Source: Kribbella aluminosa (lineage in GTDB: Bacteria > Actinomycetota > Actinomycetes > Propionibacteriales > Kribbellaceae). Taken from it: a DNA stretch of 64,000 nt. A program made the position numbers and the translations under genes. Under the pieces are notes generated by a model that saw only the letters and a program-made list of their open reading frames with translations, was not told where the DNA came from and did not search any database. The stretch covers positions 2,852,001 to 2,916,000 of the forward strand of contig NZ_JAGINT010000002.1 of assembly GCF_017876295.1 (NCBI RefSeq). Direction: 5' to 3'. Below, one piece after another: positions 9,007 through 17,942 of the stretch (within the stretch, counting starts at the first letter, position 1; each line of letters starts with the position of its first letter).

Positions 9007-11141
9007 TCCAGGGCCCCTCTCACCAGTGGTTGCTACAGACCGCAACCACCACTTACTCGGTGAGCCTCGCCGGCCCCGGACTGGTGCTCGACTACTGGGG
9101 GCCGACCACGCTCGAAGTGCCGATGTGGGCACCGCCGGATCCCATGCCGGACTTCGAGACCCTGGCCGACATCGCTCCTCTCGAGTGCACCTCCAACGGC
9201 ACGCGGCACGTGCACCAGAGTGAACTGCTGATCGATCACGGCGACGGCCTTCTCGGCTCCACGTGGGTGTTCGACGGGCACTCGCTGACTGAGGACATCG
9301 AGTCCGTCCTCGCCGTACATATGCGCGACGAGACTGGATCGCTTCGGCTCACGTTGCACACCGCAGTCCGACCTGACTCTGACGTCGTACGACGTTGGTC
9401 GACCATCCACAACGTTTCGGCCGATCGCGCGGTGACGTTGCGACGAGCGTGGTCGGGAGGCTGGTCGGTCAATGCACCGCACGGCGCACGCCTGAGCTAC
9501 CTGGCCGGTGCGTGGGGTCGGGAGTTCGACAACCTCCAAGTGCCTCTCCGATACGGCACATTCTCCATCGGCAGCCGGATGGGCGTTACCGGTCATCTGT
9601 TCTCACCGCATATGGTGTTCGAGCCCTTCGATGTTCGTGGTGAAGTCTCCGAGGGCACAGCCGCCATCGGGGTAGCGCTGGCGTGGAGTGGGTCATGGGA
9701 GATGGTCGCCGAAGCACACGCGAACGCCCGTGCCTGGAGAGTCTCAGCCGGCGTGCAGAGTGAAGCCCTCGCCATCGTTCTCAACCCCGGCGAGTCCTTC
9801 CAGACGCCGGAGACGCTGGGCGTCTATTCGGCAGCCGGCGCTGAAGGCGTACGCCGTGCATGGCACCACTACCAGCGCAAGGTGCTGGCCCGGTCGGTGA
9901 CGCCCTATCACCAACCCGTTGTCTACAACTCGTGGTTCGCTACCAGGTTCGACGTCCGTTCTGACCACCAGCGCGAGCTCGCACGCGTCGCGGCCGACCT
10001 CGGCGCAGAAGTGTTCGTGGTCGACGACGGATGGTTCCGCGGACGTGACAGCGAGCGCCGCGGACTGGGCGACTGGACTCCGGATCTCGATCGGATGCCC
10101 GAGGGACTGACCCCGCTGATCGAAGCCGTTCAAAAAACCGGAATGCGGTTCGGTCTCTGGATCGAGCCGGAGGGGGTCAACCCCGACAGCGACCTGTTCC
10201 GCGAGCACCCCGACTGGGTGTATCGAGCCTGCGACCGCCCCTTGGTGTCGCTTCGCAAGCAGTACGTCCTCGACTTCGGCCGGCCCGAGGTCGTCGAGTG
10301 GATCCAGGAGACCCTTCGCGATCTCCTCACGAGCTATCAGATCAGCTACCTGAAGTGGGACATGAACCGCCCGGTGACCGATGGCGGACGCCCAGGCGAC
10401 GCACGATCGGCGCGTTGGGCGATCGACCACACTCAGGGGTACTACCGAGTCCTGCAGATGCTGCGCGACGAGTTCCCACATGTCACCATCGAAGGGTGCG
10501 CCGGCGGCGGCGGCAGGGTCGACCCGGCCGTACTGGCCCTGACCGATGTGGTGTGGCCGAGCGACGAGACTGGGCCCCGCGACCGCTTGATGATCCAAGA
10601 TGGCTTCCTGCGCGCCTACCCCCAGCACGTCATGAGCAGCTGGGTCACCGACCTGCTCGGCACCAGGGACCGAGCACAGACCTCACTCGGGTTCCGCTTC
10701 GTGACCTCGATGGCTGGCGCCTTGGGAATCGGCTCGGATCTGCTCTCCTGGGATCACGAGAAGGTCAAGCACGGTCGTGACCTGGTCGAGCTGTACAAGT
10801 CGATCCGCCAGATCGTGCACAACTCCCAGGTACACACGCACGGCGACCCTGGGATGCGTGGATATACCCAGGAGTTCCTTGGAGAGGACGGCACCATCGT
10901 TCTGCTCACCTGGGCCGCCGGTCGAGACCGTCCCGCGGATGCTGGCAGGTTCACCGAGTGGCTGCTTCCCGCCCGGCTCTTCCCCAAGACCGTGACCGCC
11001 GATCGCCGCTATCGGGTGCGCAGCACGGGGGAGATCTTCACAGGTGCTGTGCTGCGATCGGACGGGCTGCCCATTCCGTGGCTTGTGGCACCGGACGCCG
11101 ACGTTCTCATCCTTGATCCGCTGGACGAGCGCCCGACGTAA
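9003..11141 (+). CDS. GH36-family alpha-galactosidase
   Basis: 712 aa from the GTG at 9003, which overlaps the permease stop as GTGA; the frame continues upstream but there it shadows the permease. No signal peptide, so it acts inside the cell on imported sugar. An N-terminal beta-sandwich precedes the (beta/alpha)8 barrel. YLKWDMNR holds the predicted nucleophile Asp453, and WPSDETGPRDR holds the predicted acid/base Asp521. The spacing matches bacterial GH36 enzymes. The block usually written CSGGGRxD is here CAGGGGRVD, a Ser to Ala change. With the upstream binding protein and permeases it forms an import-and-hydrolyse operon for alpha-galactosides. Confidence 0.92.
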   Translation: MIQGPSHQWLLQTATTTYSVSLAGPGLVLDYWGPTTLEVPMWAPPDPMPDFETLADIAPLECTSNGTRHVHQSELLIDHGDGLLGSTWVFDGHSLTEDIESVLAVHMRDETGSLRLTLHTAVRPDSDVVRRWSTIHNVSADRAVTLRRAWSGGWSVNAPHGARLSYLAGAWGREFDNLQVPLRYGTFSIGSRMGVTGHLFSPHMVFEPFDVRGEVSEGTAAIGVALAWSGSWEMVAEAHANARAWRVSAGVQSEALAIVLNPGESFQTPETLGVYSAAGAEGVRRAWHHYQRKVLARSVTPYHQPVVYNSWFATRFDVRSDHQRELARVAADLGAEVFVVDDGWFRGRDSERRGLGDWTPDLDRMPEGLTPLIEAVQKTGMRFGLWIEPEGVNPDSDLFREHPDWVYRACDRPLVSLRKQYVLDFGRPEVVEWIQETLRDLLTSYQISYLKWDMNRPVTDGGRPGDARSARWAIDHTQGYYRVLQMLRDEFPHVTIEGCAGGGGRVDPAVLALTDVVWPSDETGPRDRLMIQDGFLRAYPQHVMSSWVTDLLGTRDRAQTSLGFRFVTSMAGALGIGSDLLSWDHEKVKHGRDLVELYKSIRQIVHNSQVHTHGDPGMRGYTQEFLGEDGTIVLLTWAAGRDRPADAGRFTEWLLPARLFPKTVTADRRYRVRSTGEIFTGAVLRSDGLPIPWLVAPDADVLILDPLDERPT

Positions 11142-11414
11142 CCACCCTCAGCCCACCACGATCGTCTGGCGTACGTGCTGGTGAAGGAGTTCTCGCGGCG
11201 ACTGTCGCCAGTTTTCGAGAGGACCCGCGGTGGTACCCCGCTGTCTGTTCACGGCGGATGCGCGACGCCGTACGGGTCACAGTCGAAGGAGCGCACCTGT
11301 ACCGCACCGGTCTCGACACCGTAATCGGTCTGTACTCGGCGAGCGCTTCACACGGCTGGTCCACCGGAACGATCGTTCAAGCCAGGACCGCCTATCTGTC
11401 CGCACCATAGCCGT
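11142..11414. other. Intergenic stretch with possible short gene remnant
   Basis: No intact gene. One forward frame near 11230-11408 gives a sequence with a weak resemblance to DUF433-type small proteins (TGLDTVIGLY) and ends in TAG at 11408. The match is too weak to call; it may be a scar continuing into the decayed genes to the right. Confidence 0.2.
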
Positions 11415-12280
11415 ATGACAAGCTTGCTTCTCACGCGTGCCTCCGCGGCCGCCGGCGAGCAGGACCTGGATGGTGCCGTGCGGCCTGGCCGCCACCTGGA
11501 GCACCGTCGGCTCACCATCTCGGCCCTCGTGCTGCCGTCATCGCCGCGTTGCTTACTTTGAACGCGGTCCTGATCAACGAACAGACGGCATCCGCTGCAC
11601 CGACGGGCACCGTACAGATCGACGGGACTGCGCTGTACGTGCAGCAGGTCGGCCCGGCGACCGCGCCGACGCTCGTCCTCATCCACGGTCTCGGGAGCTC
11701 CACCCACGTGTGGGACGCCGTGGCGCCGACCTTGGCGAAGTCACATCACGTCGTACTCGTTGACCTGCTAGGGCACGGTCGGTCCGCCAAGCCTGTTGGC
11801 GACCAGTACTCGATCGCCAACCAGGCCAGGCTTGCTGGGGATGTTCTGGTCAAGTTGGGTGTTACTCACGCGGTCGTCGTTGGTCCCTCGACCGGCGGAT
11901 CGGTGGCCACAGCCCTGGCCGAGCAGCGCACCGACAGCATCCTGCGCAAGGCCGCGTCCTCGGCCTTCAGTCGCCCAGGGTTCAAGATTTCGCAGCAGAT
12001 GATCGAAGACGTGCACGGGATGACCTACCAGGCGCTGACCGCGACCTCTCGCGCGTCGGACGACTTCATCAAACAATAGCCAGTACCGCAGCGGCTGGCG
12101 CCACTCGGCGAACCGCTCCTCGTCCTGTACGGAGCCAACGACCACCGTTGGCAGCCGGCGTCGTACACCCAATATCGCCTGGTGCCGGGCGCCCGCATCG
12201 AGGCGATCGCCGGCGTCGGTCACTCCCCGATGCTCGAGAACCCCAAGCGTATGTTGTCGCTCATGTTTTCGTTCCCTTGC
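11415..12280 (+). pseudogene. Decayed secreted alpha/beta hydrolase
   Basis: The frame that starts in a hydrophobic signal-like segment at about 11534 encodes LVLIHGLGSSTHVWD (oxyanion region) and VDLLGHGRSAKP, then VVVGPSTGGSVA as the nucleophile elbow. It reaches a TAG at 12077-12079. The same frame continues beyond it as PVPQRLAPLGEPLLVLYG and GVGHSPMLENP (the catalytic His region), so the TAG probably replaces a CAG Gln codon. The N-terminus appears to start in another frame at ATG 11415, with a shift near 11530. At least one and probably two lesions make it non-functional as written. It begins a run of damaged genes. Confidence 0.7.
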
Positions 12281-12319
12281 AGCAGTCGGGCCGAGGTCAG
12301 GGCCTTATACGATCAGGGT

Positions 12320-13172
12320 GTGGGATCGCCTGACTGGGACATCGCCGTACCGCAGGGACGATTGTTGCCTGGGTTGCGGATGGCGCCTTTCGCCGACCGA
12401 TCGGCCGAGCGGTCGACATCTCGATACTGCCGCATCCGACAGTCACACCGATCCTCGACCTTGGCGACGCAGCCGTCTCAACCCGGTGGGCGACGATTGC
12501 GTCCGTGGCGGTGGAGTCATTGGCATGAGCACCGGCCGGCTCCGTGGGCGCGTTCTCACGCTCGACTGCGTGCAGGTGCGGTTGTCCCCGACTCTGGCGT
12601 ACGCCGTCCGATCTCGTCAGTGAGGCTGTCGCTCTTGACGCGCTCTTGACGCGCTCTGGTGCGCGGAGGTAGAGCGATTGCGCGGTCGTCTTCATACGCA
12701 TCCGAACTGGGACGACCGGTTCGCGACGATCGAGCCGGCATCGGTCCGACTGTGTCACGATCGACGCCGGGCCAGCCCGGAGATCGCCGAGGCATGGCGC
12801 CGGATGTCCGCCTCCGGCGGCCGGCTGCGGGTCGACCGGCTTGCGGACGCGGTCGGCTGGAGCCGAAGACGGTTGTTGAGCCGGTTCCGATCGCAGCTGG
12901 GCATCACTCCCAAGCGGGCTGCGCAGCTGGTCCGGTTCGATTATGCGGCGCACCGGCTCGCGGCCGGTCAGAGTGCAGCTGTCGTAGCCGCTGAGTGCGG
13001 ATACGCCGATCAGCCGCACCTTCAAAGTGACGCGGCGGCCTTCGCCGGACTAACACCCTCCGGCGTCGCGACCGCACCATGGCTGCAGGTCGACCCGATC
13101 ACTTGGTCGCAGGAGCCGGCGTATTGGGGTTCGTTTCCCAATCCCACGCCGTCAGGCCCTGACTGGGCCTGA
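12320..13172 (+). pseudogene. Decayed AraC-family transcriptional regulator
   Basis: Pieces of one AraC-type protein lie in order but in different frames. GTG 12320 opens with DWDIAVP and MAPFADRSAE. A second frame gives SILPHPTVTPILDLGD, a third gives STGRLRGRVLTLDCVQVRLS, and the final frame (from about 12678) gives the complete helix-turn-helix block, VDRLADAVGWSRRRLLSRFR to GYADQPHL and FAGLTP. An 11-bp tandem duplication (CTTGACGCGCT at 12634-12644 and 12645-12655) explains one break. The order and spacing of the fragments match full-length members of the family, so this is decay of a single gene. Confidence 0.72.
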
Positions 13173-13310
13173 TCTGCGGTTGTGTGAGCCAGCCGGTCGA
13201 TCCCTAGATCCTCACGGGCGAGCGAGCGTCCAAGGTCAACGACGAGCAAAGCTTCAAGGTCGCGGCGTACGGTGGCATCCAGTACACGCGGGTGATCGGA
13301 TCGGGGGTGC

Positions 13311-13814
13311 TCAGGCGAAGGTTCGCTGCCAGAGATAGTTGTTCCAGTTGTAGGAATTGTCGTGCTTGTCGCTGTAGACGGCGCCGGCGCGGGCTGGTGC
13401 GCACGTTGCTGGTGAGATCACGGTTGAAGGATGCCCAGTTGGTGCCGAACACGTTCCAGCGTCGCTCCTTCGTCGCGGTGCACACGCTCTGCCAGACGGC
13501 GTTGACCGTCGTCCTGTAACCGGTGGTCAAGCACAACCCGGTCGCCTTGTTCTGGATCAAGTAGAAGCCATACTGCGGATTGCCGGTGGTGCGCCACTGC
13601 TGGTACTCGCTTTCGTTGCATTTGGCAACGAATGCGCTTCGGCCTAGTCCTGCGGTCAGGCACGTTCGGGAGTGTTGATTCCACAACCTTGCATTTCGGG
13701 GGCCGTGAGGCCCGGCCGTCCAGTACGGCCCCGTGATGCCGCAACGATCGCGCCGGCGGTCAGCAGGGAAACGGACAGGGCCAGGATGCCGGTCCTGCGC
13801 TGGGGGTTCTTCAT
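13311..13814 (-). pseudogene. Frameshifted small secreted ricin-type/carbohydrate-binding protein
   Basis: ATG at 13814 starts a signal peptide (RRTGILALSVSLLTAGAIVA). After a shift near 13700 the frame reads LWNQHSRTCLTAGLG and Gln-x-Trp-like repeats (YQQWRTTGNPQYGFY). After another shift near 13385 it ends as SDKHDNSYNWNNYLWQRTFA with a TGA at 13311-13313. Both shifts are resolved by small indels. The protein would be about 155 aa, extracellular, with a lectin-like fold. Its start faces the TetR gene at 13876, with the shared palindromic site between them. Confidence 0.6.
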
Positions 13815-13854
13815 GGAGTCGTTCACCTCTCGTGTGGTGGTTCCGAGACCGAGG

Positions 13855-13871
13855 ACTCTAGTATCGTAGAG
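13855..13871. promoter_or_regulatory. Operator-like palindrome, site 1 of 5
   Basis: ACTCTA at 13855-13860, then GTATCG, then TAGAG at 13867-13871. It lies between the divergent ricin-like gene (start 13814) and tetR1 (start 13876). The pattern ACTCTA-N2-ATC-N-TAGAG recurs four more times before 19.1 kb. The eight bases at 13863-13870 are also repeated inverted at 13880-13887, just inside tetR1. Confidence 0.7.
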
Positions 13872-13875
13872 GCTC

Positions 13876-14517
13876 ATGTTCTACGATGATGAAATGAACG
13901 TGTTGAGTGACGGGCCCTCGTGGCGTTCCTGGCGGGCCGAGATCTGCGAGGCTGCGCTGGATCTGGTCGCTGAAGGTGGGAACAATGCGCTGACCCACCA
14001 GGCGATCGACAAACGGCTCGGCGTCGCCCAGGGGGCGACGTCGTACTACTTCCCGAGTCGCCACCTGCTGGTGATGGCCGTCATCACCCATCTGACAACT
14101 GTCGCCCGATCGGCGTTCACCGCCGCTGCGGGCGAGAACCCTTCCGATGGCGCTGTCGAGCACACCGTCGACGGCGTTGCAGTTGTCATCGCCGCGCAAC
14201 TCGACGGCCTGCTCGGCTCACGCCGTCGTGCGGTGCTCGCGCGATATGCCTTGCTGCCCGACGCCGGGCTGGACACAGAAGCTCGGGCGACCCTCGCCCG
14301 GGCCCTGTTCAGCCCGGACATGGCCGCACACCTGATGTCGTCGTTCGGTGTGGCTGACTCTCGGGTGGCGGCGAGTGATCTGCTGAGCCTGCTTGAAGGG
14401 TTGCTCTTCGACCGCATCTACGGGACCCGCCCCGAGCTCGCTGCGGGAACGCCCGAGAGTATCGAGGACCTGCGTCGGCCGGTCGCGCGCTGGCTGATGG
14501 CCCTTCAAGCGGTGTAG
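13876..14517 (+). CDS. TetR-family transcriptional regulator (tetR1)
   Basis: 213 aa. The N-terminal helix-turn-helix reads EICEAALDLVAEGGNNALTHQAIDKRLGVAQG followed by TSYYFPSRHLL, the TetR signature. The C-terminal helical domain should bind a small ligand. It resembles the second TetR at 17943-18551 along its whole length, including the shared LLSLLEGLLFDR block, so the two are paralogues. The ATG at 13876 sits only four bases after the operator palindrome, implying a very short or leaderless transcript and autoregulation. An ATG at 13894 is an alternative start. The next gene follows without a gap. Confidence 0.88.
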   Translation: MFYDDEMNVLSDGPSWRSWRAEICEAALDLVAEGGNNALTHQAIDKRLGVAQGATSYYFPSRHLLVMAVITHLTTVARSAFTAAAGENPSDGAVEHTVDGVAVVIAAQLDGLLGSRRRAVLARYALLPDAGLDTEARATLARALFSPDMAAHLMSSFGVADSRVAASDLLSLLEGLLFDRIYGTRPELAAGTPESIEDLRRPVARWLMALQAV

Positions 14518-15687
14518 GTGGTGCGCGTGCCGATCGGATACTTGTGGAGTGTCGCCGTACCGGCGATCGCGGTCATGCTTGCGCTGGCGCCGCTGCGTCG
14601 GACCTGGGCACTGGGGCAGCTGAGCTGGCGTTTGGGCTTTCAGGTGAACGAGCTGCCGTTCCTCGTTGCGTTGTGGGTGACCGCTGCCACCGCGCAAGCC
14701 GCCGTACAGGGTGATCTGGCAACCGTTGTCGGTCTGGTCGGCGCGAGTCTGGCAATGTCCACGATCGCCGGGCTTGCGGTCGTCGTACGGCGTTCTCTGC
14801 GCGCCGGACCTGTCGTAGTGACCGCGCTTCGCGACGGCCTGGGGGAGGGGTGGGCTGACGATCTCGGGTGGTTGCCGAGGGTCAGCCTGCCGTGGGCGCC
14901 GATCGTGCTGGCACCGCTTTCCAGGTGGCCGCGGGACGTCGTGCGGTCGAGGAATCTGGCGTACGGCGATGCCGGGCCGCAGAACCTGCTGGACGTGTAC
15001 CACCGGAGAGACAGGGGATCCAGCCGTCCGTGCCTCGTCCATTTTCATGGGGGTGGATATCGCCGTGGCCGCAAAAGCCGTGAGGCCCGTGCGCTGATCC
15101 TGCGTCTGGCCGCTCAGGGCTGGGTCTGTGTGAGCGCGAACTATCGGCTGAGCCCAAGGGTCGGGTATCCGGCGCCGCTCGTCGACGCCAAGCGCGTGAT
15201 CGCTTGGGTCCGTGAGCGGGCACCTGAGTACGGCATCGACGCTGGTTCGATCTTTGTCGCTGGTAGCTCCGCGGGGGCGCACCTGGCGGCGATGGTCGCG
15301 CTCACTCCTGGGTCGATCTCACTGCAGCCCGGCTTCGAGAATGCCGATACGACCGTCGCGGGGGCGATCTGTCTGTACGGCTTCTACGGCAGCCCGGAGT
15401 GGATAGCGTGTGTGGAGGATGCCCCGTCGGCGCCGGTCGAGGAGATTCGTGCGGCTGTGCCGCCGTTCCTGATCGCGCACGGTGACAAGGACTCGTTCGT
15501 GCCGGTCGACGGTGCGCGGGACTTCGCGGCGCGCTGCCGTGCTACCTCCGACGCGCCGGTCGTTTACGTCGAGTTGCCCGGTGCACAGCACACGTTCGAC
15601 CTCTACCACTCGATCCGGTTCGAGTCGGTCGTCAACGGTGTGGAGGCGTTCACCGCGTGGGTCCGGTCGTCGGCCGATGTCGCCTAG
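14518..15687 (+). CDS. Membrane-anchored alpha/beta hydrolase, hormone-sensitive-lipase type
   Basis: 389 aa starting directly after the TetR stop. The first 110 residues hold hydrophobic segments (VAVPAIAVMLALAPL and a second pair), suggesting a membrane anchor. The hydrolase domain has the oxyanion motif HFHGGGY, the nucleophile elbow VAGSSAGAHLA, the acid in HGDKDSFVP and the His in GAQHTFDLY. These are the hallmarks of the esterase/lipase group with HGGG motifs. It is in an overlapping operon with TetR, GNAT and nucleotidyltransferase genes and is a probable TetR target. The exact GTG used for the start is uncertain because no strong ribosome-binding site is seen. Confidence 0.8.
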   Translation: MVRVPIGYLWSVAVPAIAVMLALAPLRRTWALGQLSWRLGFQVNELPFLVALWVTAATAQAAVQGDLATVVGLVGASLAMSTIAGLAVVVRRSLRAGPVVVTALRDGLGEGWADDLGWLPRVSLPWAPIVLAPLSRWPRDVVRSRNLAYGDAGPQNLLDVYHRRDRGSSRPCLVHFHGGGYRRGRKSREARALILRLAAQGWVCVSANYRLSPRVGYPAPLVDAKRVIAWVRERAPEYGIDAGSIFVAGSSAGAHLAAMVALTPGSISLQPGFENADTTVAGAICLYGFYGSPEWIACVEDAPSAPVEEIRAAVPPFLIAHGDKDSFVPVDGARDFAARCRATSDAPVVYVELPGAQHTFDLYHSIRFESVVNGVEAFTAWVRSSADVA

Positions 15688-16288
15688 GGTTCGTGGTGTG
15701 TACAGCAGCGCATTCCTGCCAGTGCCGGCGACGCCCTCCGCTCCCGCTTTGCGTCTTCGCCCGTGGCGTGAGGGGGACATCGATCAACTGATCGAGCTCA
15801 GCCGAGACCCTGGCCTGCGGCGCTACACGAGTACCTCGGTGGACAGCGTCGCGGACGGAGTGCGTTGGGTGCAGACCCAGGAGTCGGGGTGGGTGGCCGG
15901 CAGGCGGTTCAGTTTCGCAGTGGTTGGCGACGGGCCGAGTACCGAGCGCGTGCTCGGCAACGTCGTACTCAAGGAGTTCGCCGACGACGGGGCGACCGCC
16001 GAGGTGGGCTATTGGACCGCGGTGCACGCTCGAGGGCAGAGCCTGGCGCCGCGCGCGCTCGACGTACTGACGGAGTGGGCTTTCGGAGCCTTCGCGGCGC
16101 TCGAACGGCTCGTGCTGCGTCATCAGGTGGACAACGTCGCATCGTGCAGAGTCGCGCAGAAGTGCGGCTTCGCCTTCGACCAGGCTCTGGTTCCCGGACC
16201 GCCCAGGTTCCCACTTGAAGGGCACCTGCATGTGCGGATGAACGCAACAACCAAGACGTCAACTGACATGGAGAATCCACTGCGATGA
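15677..16288 (+). CDS. GNAT-family N-acetyltransferase
   Basis: About 203 aa. LRLRPWREGDIDQLIELSRD opens the fold, VGYWTAVHARGQSLAPRALDVLTEWAF corresponds to the acetyl-CoA-binding loop and helix, and HQVDNVASCRVAQKCGF is the typical RimJ/RimL-type ending. It probably acetylates a protein N-terminus or a small amine. The ATG at 15677 overlaps the hydrolase stop by 11 bases; a GTG at 15698 is an equally plausible start. The stop overlaps the next ATG. Confidence 0.8.
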   Translation: MSPRVRGVYSSAFLPVPATPSAPALRLRPWREGDIDQLIELSRDPGLRRYTSTSVDSVADGVRWVQTQESGWVAGRRFSFAVVGDGPSTERVLGNVVLKEFADDGATAEVGYWTAVHARGQSLAPRALDVLTEWAFGAFAALERLVLRHQVDNVASCRVAQKCGFAFDQALVPGPPRFPLEGHLHVRMNATTKTSTDMENPLR

Positions 16289-17010
16289 ACCGGCCCGATG
16301 CAGTCGAGACCGTTCGCACCTTGATCGAAGATCGGTATCCCCAGGCCGTTCAGGCGTTGCTCGGGGGCTCCGCGGCCGCGGAGCGGCTGACCGAGACATC
16401 GGATCTCGACGTGACCGTGCTGCTGCCCGACACCACGGTCTGCCGGCAGGCGCTGACGTATGCCGGGTGGCCGATCGAGTTGTTCGTCCACACCGAGGAA
16501 TCCGTACGCCGCTTCGTGCAGTTGGACGCCGCCAAACGGCAGCCATCGATGGCACGGCTCGTCGCGAGAAGTATCCCTGTGCTTCCCGGCGATGGTGGTG
16601 CCGTGCTGCGTGCCTACTGCTCGGCGCTACTTGAGGAGGGGCCCGCTCCGCTCAGCGAGGACGAGATGCAGCTGGCGCGGTATATCCTGACCGACCTTCT
16701 CGATGATCTCGACGGCGGCGCGTCGAGGCCCGCCATGGACGCTGTCGTCGTCGAGGTGTGGCGCCGTGCGGCCGAGTTGCTGCTGGCGTCCGAGCGGCGC
16801 TGGAGCGGGTCCGGCAAATGGCTGGTCCGCGAGATCGAGGCACTCGATGCTGCCGCCGGCAGTCGCTTCGCCACGAGGTTCCACGGGTCGCTCGAGGCCG
16901 CTGTCAACGGCCGGCCGGACAACCTCGTCAGGCTCGTAGACGAGATCCTTGGCCGGGTGGGAGGACGCTTACGGGACGGGTTTCGCCTCGTCGCGGCATC
17001 AGGTGAGTGA
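16285..17010 (+). CDS. Nucleotidyltransferase-domain protein
   Basis: 241 aa. LLGGSAAAERLTETSDLDVTVLL matches the polymerase-beta-like nucleotidyltransferase motif (GGS then SDLDV, with the two metal-binding Asp residues). The remaining helical part resembles the C-terminal domain of aminoglycoside-type nucleotidyltransferases, but no specific substrate can be named. ATG overlaps the GNAT stop (ATGA). Its 3' end overlaps the convergent beta-lactamase-fold remnant by 12 bases. Confidence 0.75.
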   Translation: MNRPDAVETVRTLIEDRYPQAVQALLGGSAAAERLTETSDLDVTVLLPDTTVCRQALTYAGWPIELFVHTEESVRRFVQLDAAKRQPSMARLVARSIPVLPGDGGAVLRAYCSALLEEGPAPLSEDEMQLARYILTDLLDDLDGGASRPAMDAVVVEVWRRAAELLLASERRWSGSGKWLVREIEALDAAAGSRFATRFHGSLEAAVNGRPDNLVRLVDEILGRVGGRLRDGFRLVAASGE

Positions 17011-17367
17011 CAGGTAGGTCGCGAGGACGTTGAGGCGGTGGAGGTCGCGGCAGAGCGCCAGATATGCCCTGCTGATGTCGTCTGTGTTGCCCTCGTACTG
17101 GTCCAATGCTGCGAGCAGATCCGGCTCCAAGCCGTCGGCGAAGGGGGACGGGCACCGCCGGACCGTGTCGAGCATCGAATGACCTGAGGCGTGCAGGGAG
17201 GAGACGTCGTCCCGCAGCCGTTCGAGGTACCCGATCAGCCAGTCGATCGCCTGGTGACCGTCGCCGATCGGGCCGTGGCCGGGCACGATCGTGCCGAGGT
17301 CGGGGAGCGTCTCCTGCATCCGTCGCAACGAGGCCAGGTACGGTTCCGGTCCGCCTTGCAGCAGCAT
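16999..17367 (-). pseudogene. 5'-truncated metallo-beta-lactamase-fold hydrolase
   Basis: About 122 aa, corresponding only to the last third of an MBL-fold hydrolase. The frame upstream still reads SGGTAPMLLQGG, which in full-length relatives follows the metal site, and TIVPGHGPIGDG is the conserved PGHGP block. The HxHxDH metal motif is absent. The homologous sequence stops at the operator pair at 17394-17431. It may be a deletion product placed behind another promoter, or a domain remnant. Confidence 0.55.
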
Positions 17368-17393
17368 GGGAGCCGTCCCACCGGAGCACGCCA

Positions 17394-17431
17394 GCTCTAC
17401 GATCTTAGAGTAAAACTCTATGATCGTAGAG
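17394..17431. promoter_or_regulatory. Two back-to-back operator-like palindromes, sites 2 and 3
   Basis: Site 2 is GCTCTA-CGATCT-TAGAGT at 17394-17411. Site 3 is ACTCTA-TGATCG-TAGAG at 17415-17431. The two together form a near-perfect inverted repeat with 17-bp arms (16 of 17 match) around AAA. They sit immediately upstream of the MBL remnant and downstream of the SnoaL-like gene. Confidence 0.75.
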
Positions 17432-17475
17432 ACCGGGAAGACAAGAGCCGGCTTTCTCCGGCGGCGTGTTCAGTG

Positions 17476-17920
17476 TCACGTGGTCGGGTCGTCGTCCTCC
17501 CATGCGATCGAGCTGATGCGCCAGCCGGCCGGCGTATGGACGAACTGGGTCGACTTGTGGCCGCCACCCTTGAATTGCTCGCCGTTGTCGACGCCCGACT
17601 TGCGGTACTCGCTGAACCGGTGTGCGATCGAGCCATAGATCTCGGTCTGATCGCTGACCTCCCACTCGGAGAACCCGGTCAGCGTGCCATCGGTGAGGAT
17701 CTGCCGGTGGGGTGCGATGAACGAGTCGAGGTCGCAGACGACCGACTGTTCTCCGGTCTGGCTGATGATCGTCGCTTCAGGGATGCAGACCTCGCGGACG
17801 CGGTCGGTGCGGGGTAACGGGGCCGTCCGTGTTGGTGAAGGCGCTGAAGAACAGTCGCATCAGCAGGTCGAGTTCGGCCTTGGCGGCAGAGCGCTCGGGG
17901 CGGGTGTGGGCGGTGAACAT
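17476..17920 (-). pseudogene. SnoaL/NTF2-like protein, single frameshift
   Basis: ATG at 17920 starts MFTAHTRPERSAAKAELDLL and FFSAFTNTDGP. After one extra base in the G run at 17819-17822 the frame continues as PRTDRVREVCIPEATI, then IYGSIAHRFSEYRKSGV and FVHTPAGWRISSIAWED to a TGA at 17476-17478. This is the order of blocks in NTF2-like (SnoaL/DUF4440) proteins of about 148 aa, a small cone-shaped fold used by enzymes and binding proteins. Removing one base gives an intact gene, so this may be a sequence error. Confidence 0.65.
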
Positions 17921-17942
17921 CGAACCCCATTCATGGGTGTTG

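Noticed and set aside
11186..11270. Possible Phd-type antitoxin start (KEFSRRLSPVFERTRGG)
   Set aside because: Only a short loose resemblance, no complete domain and no toxin partner.
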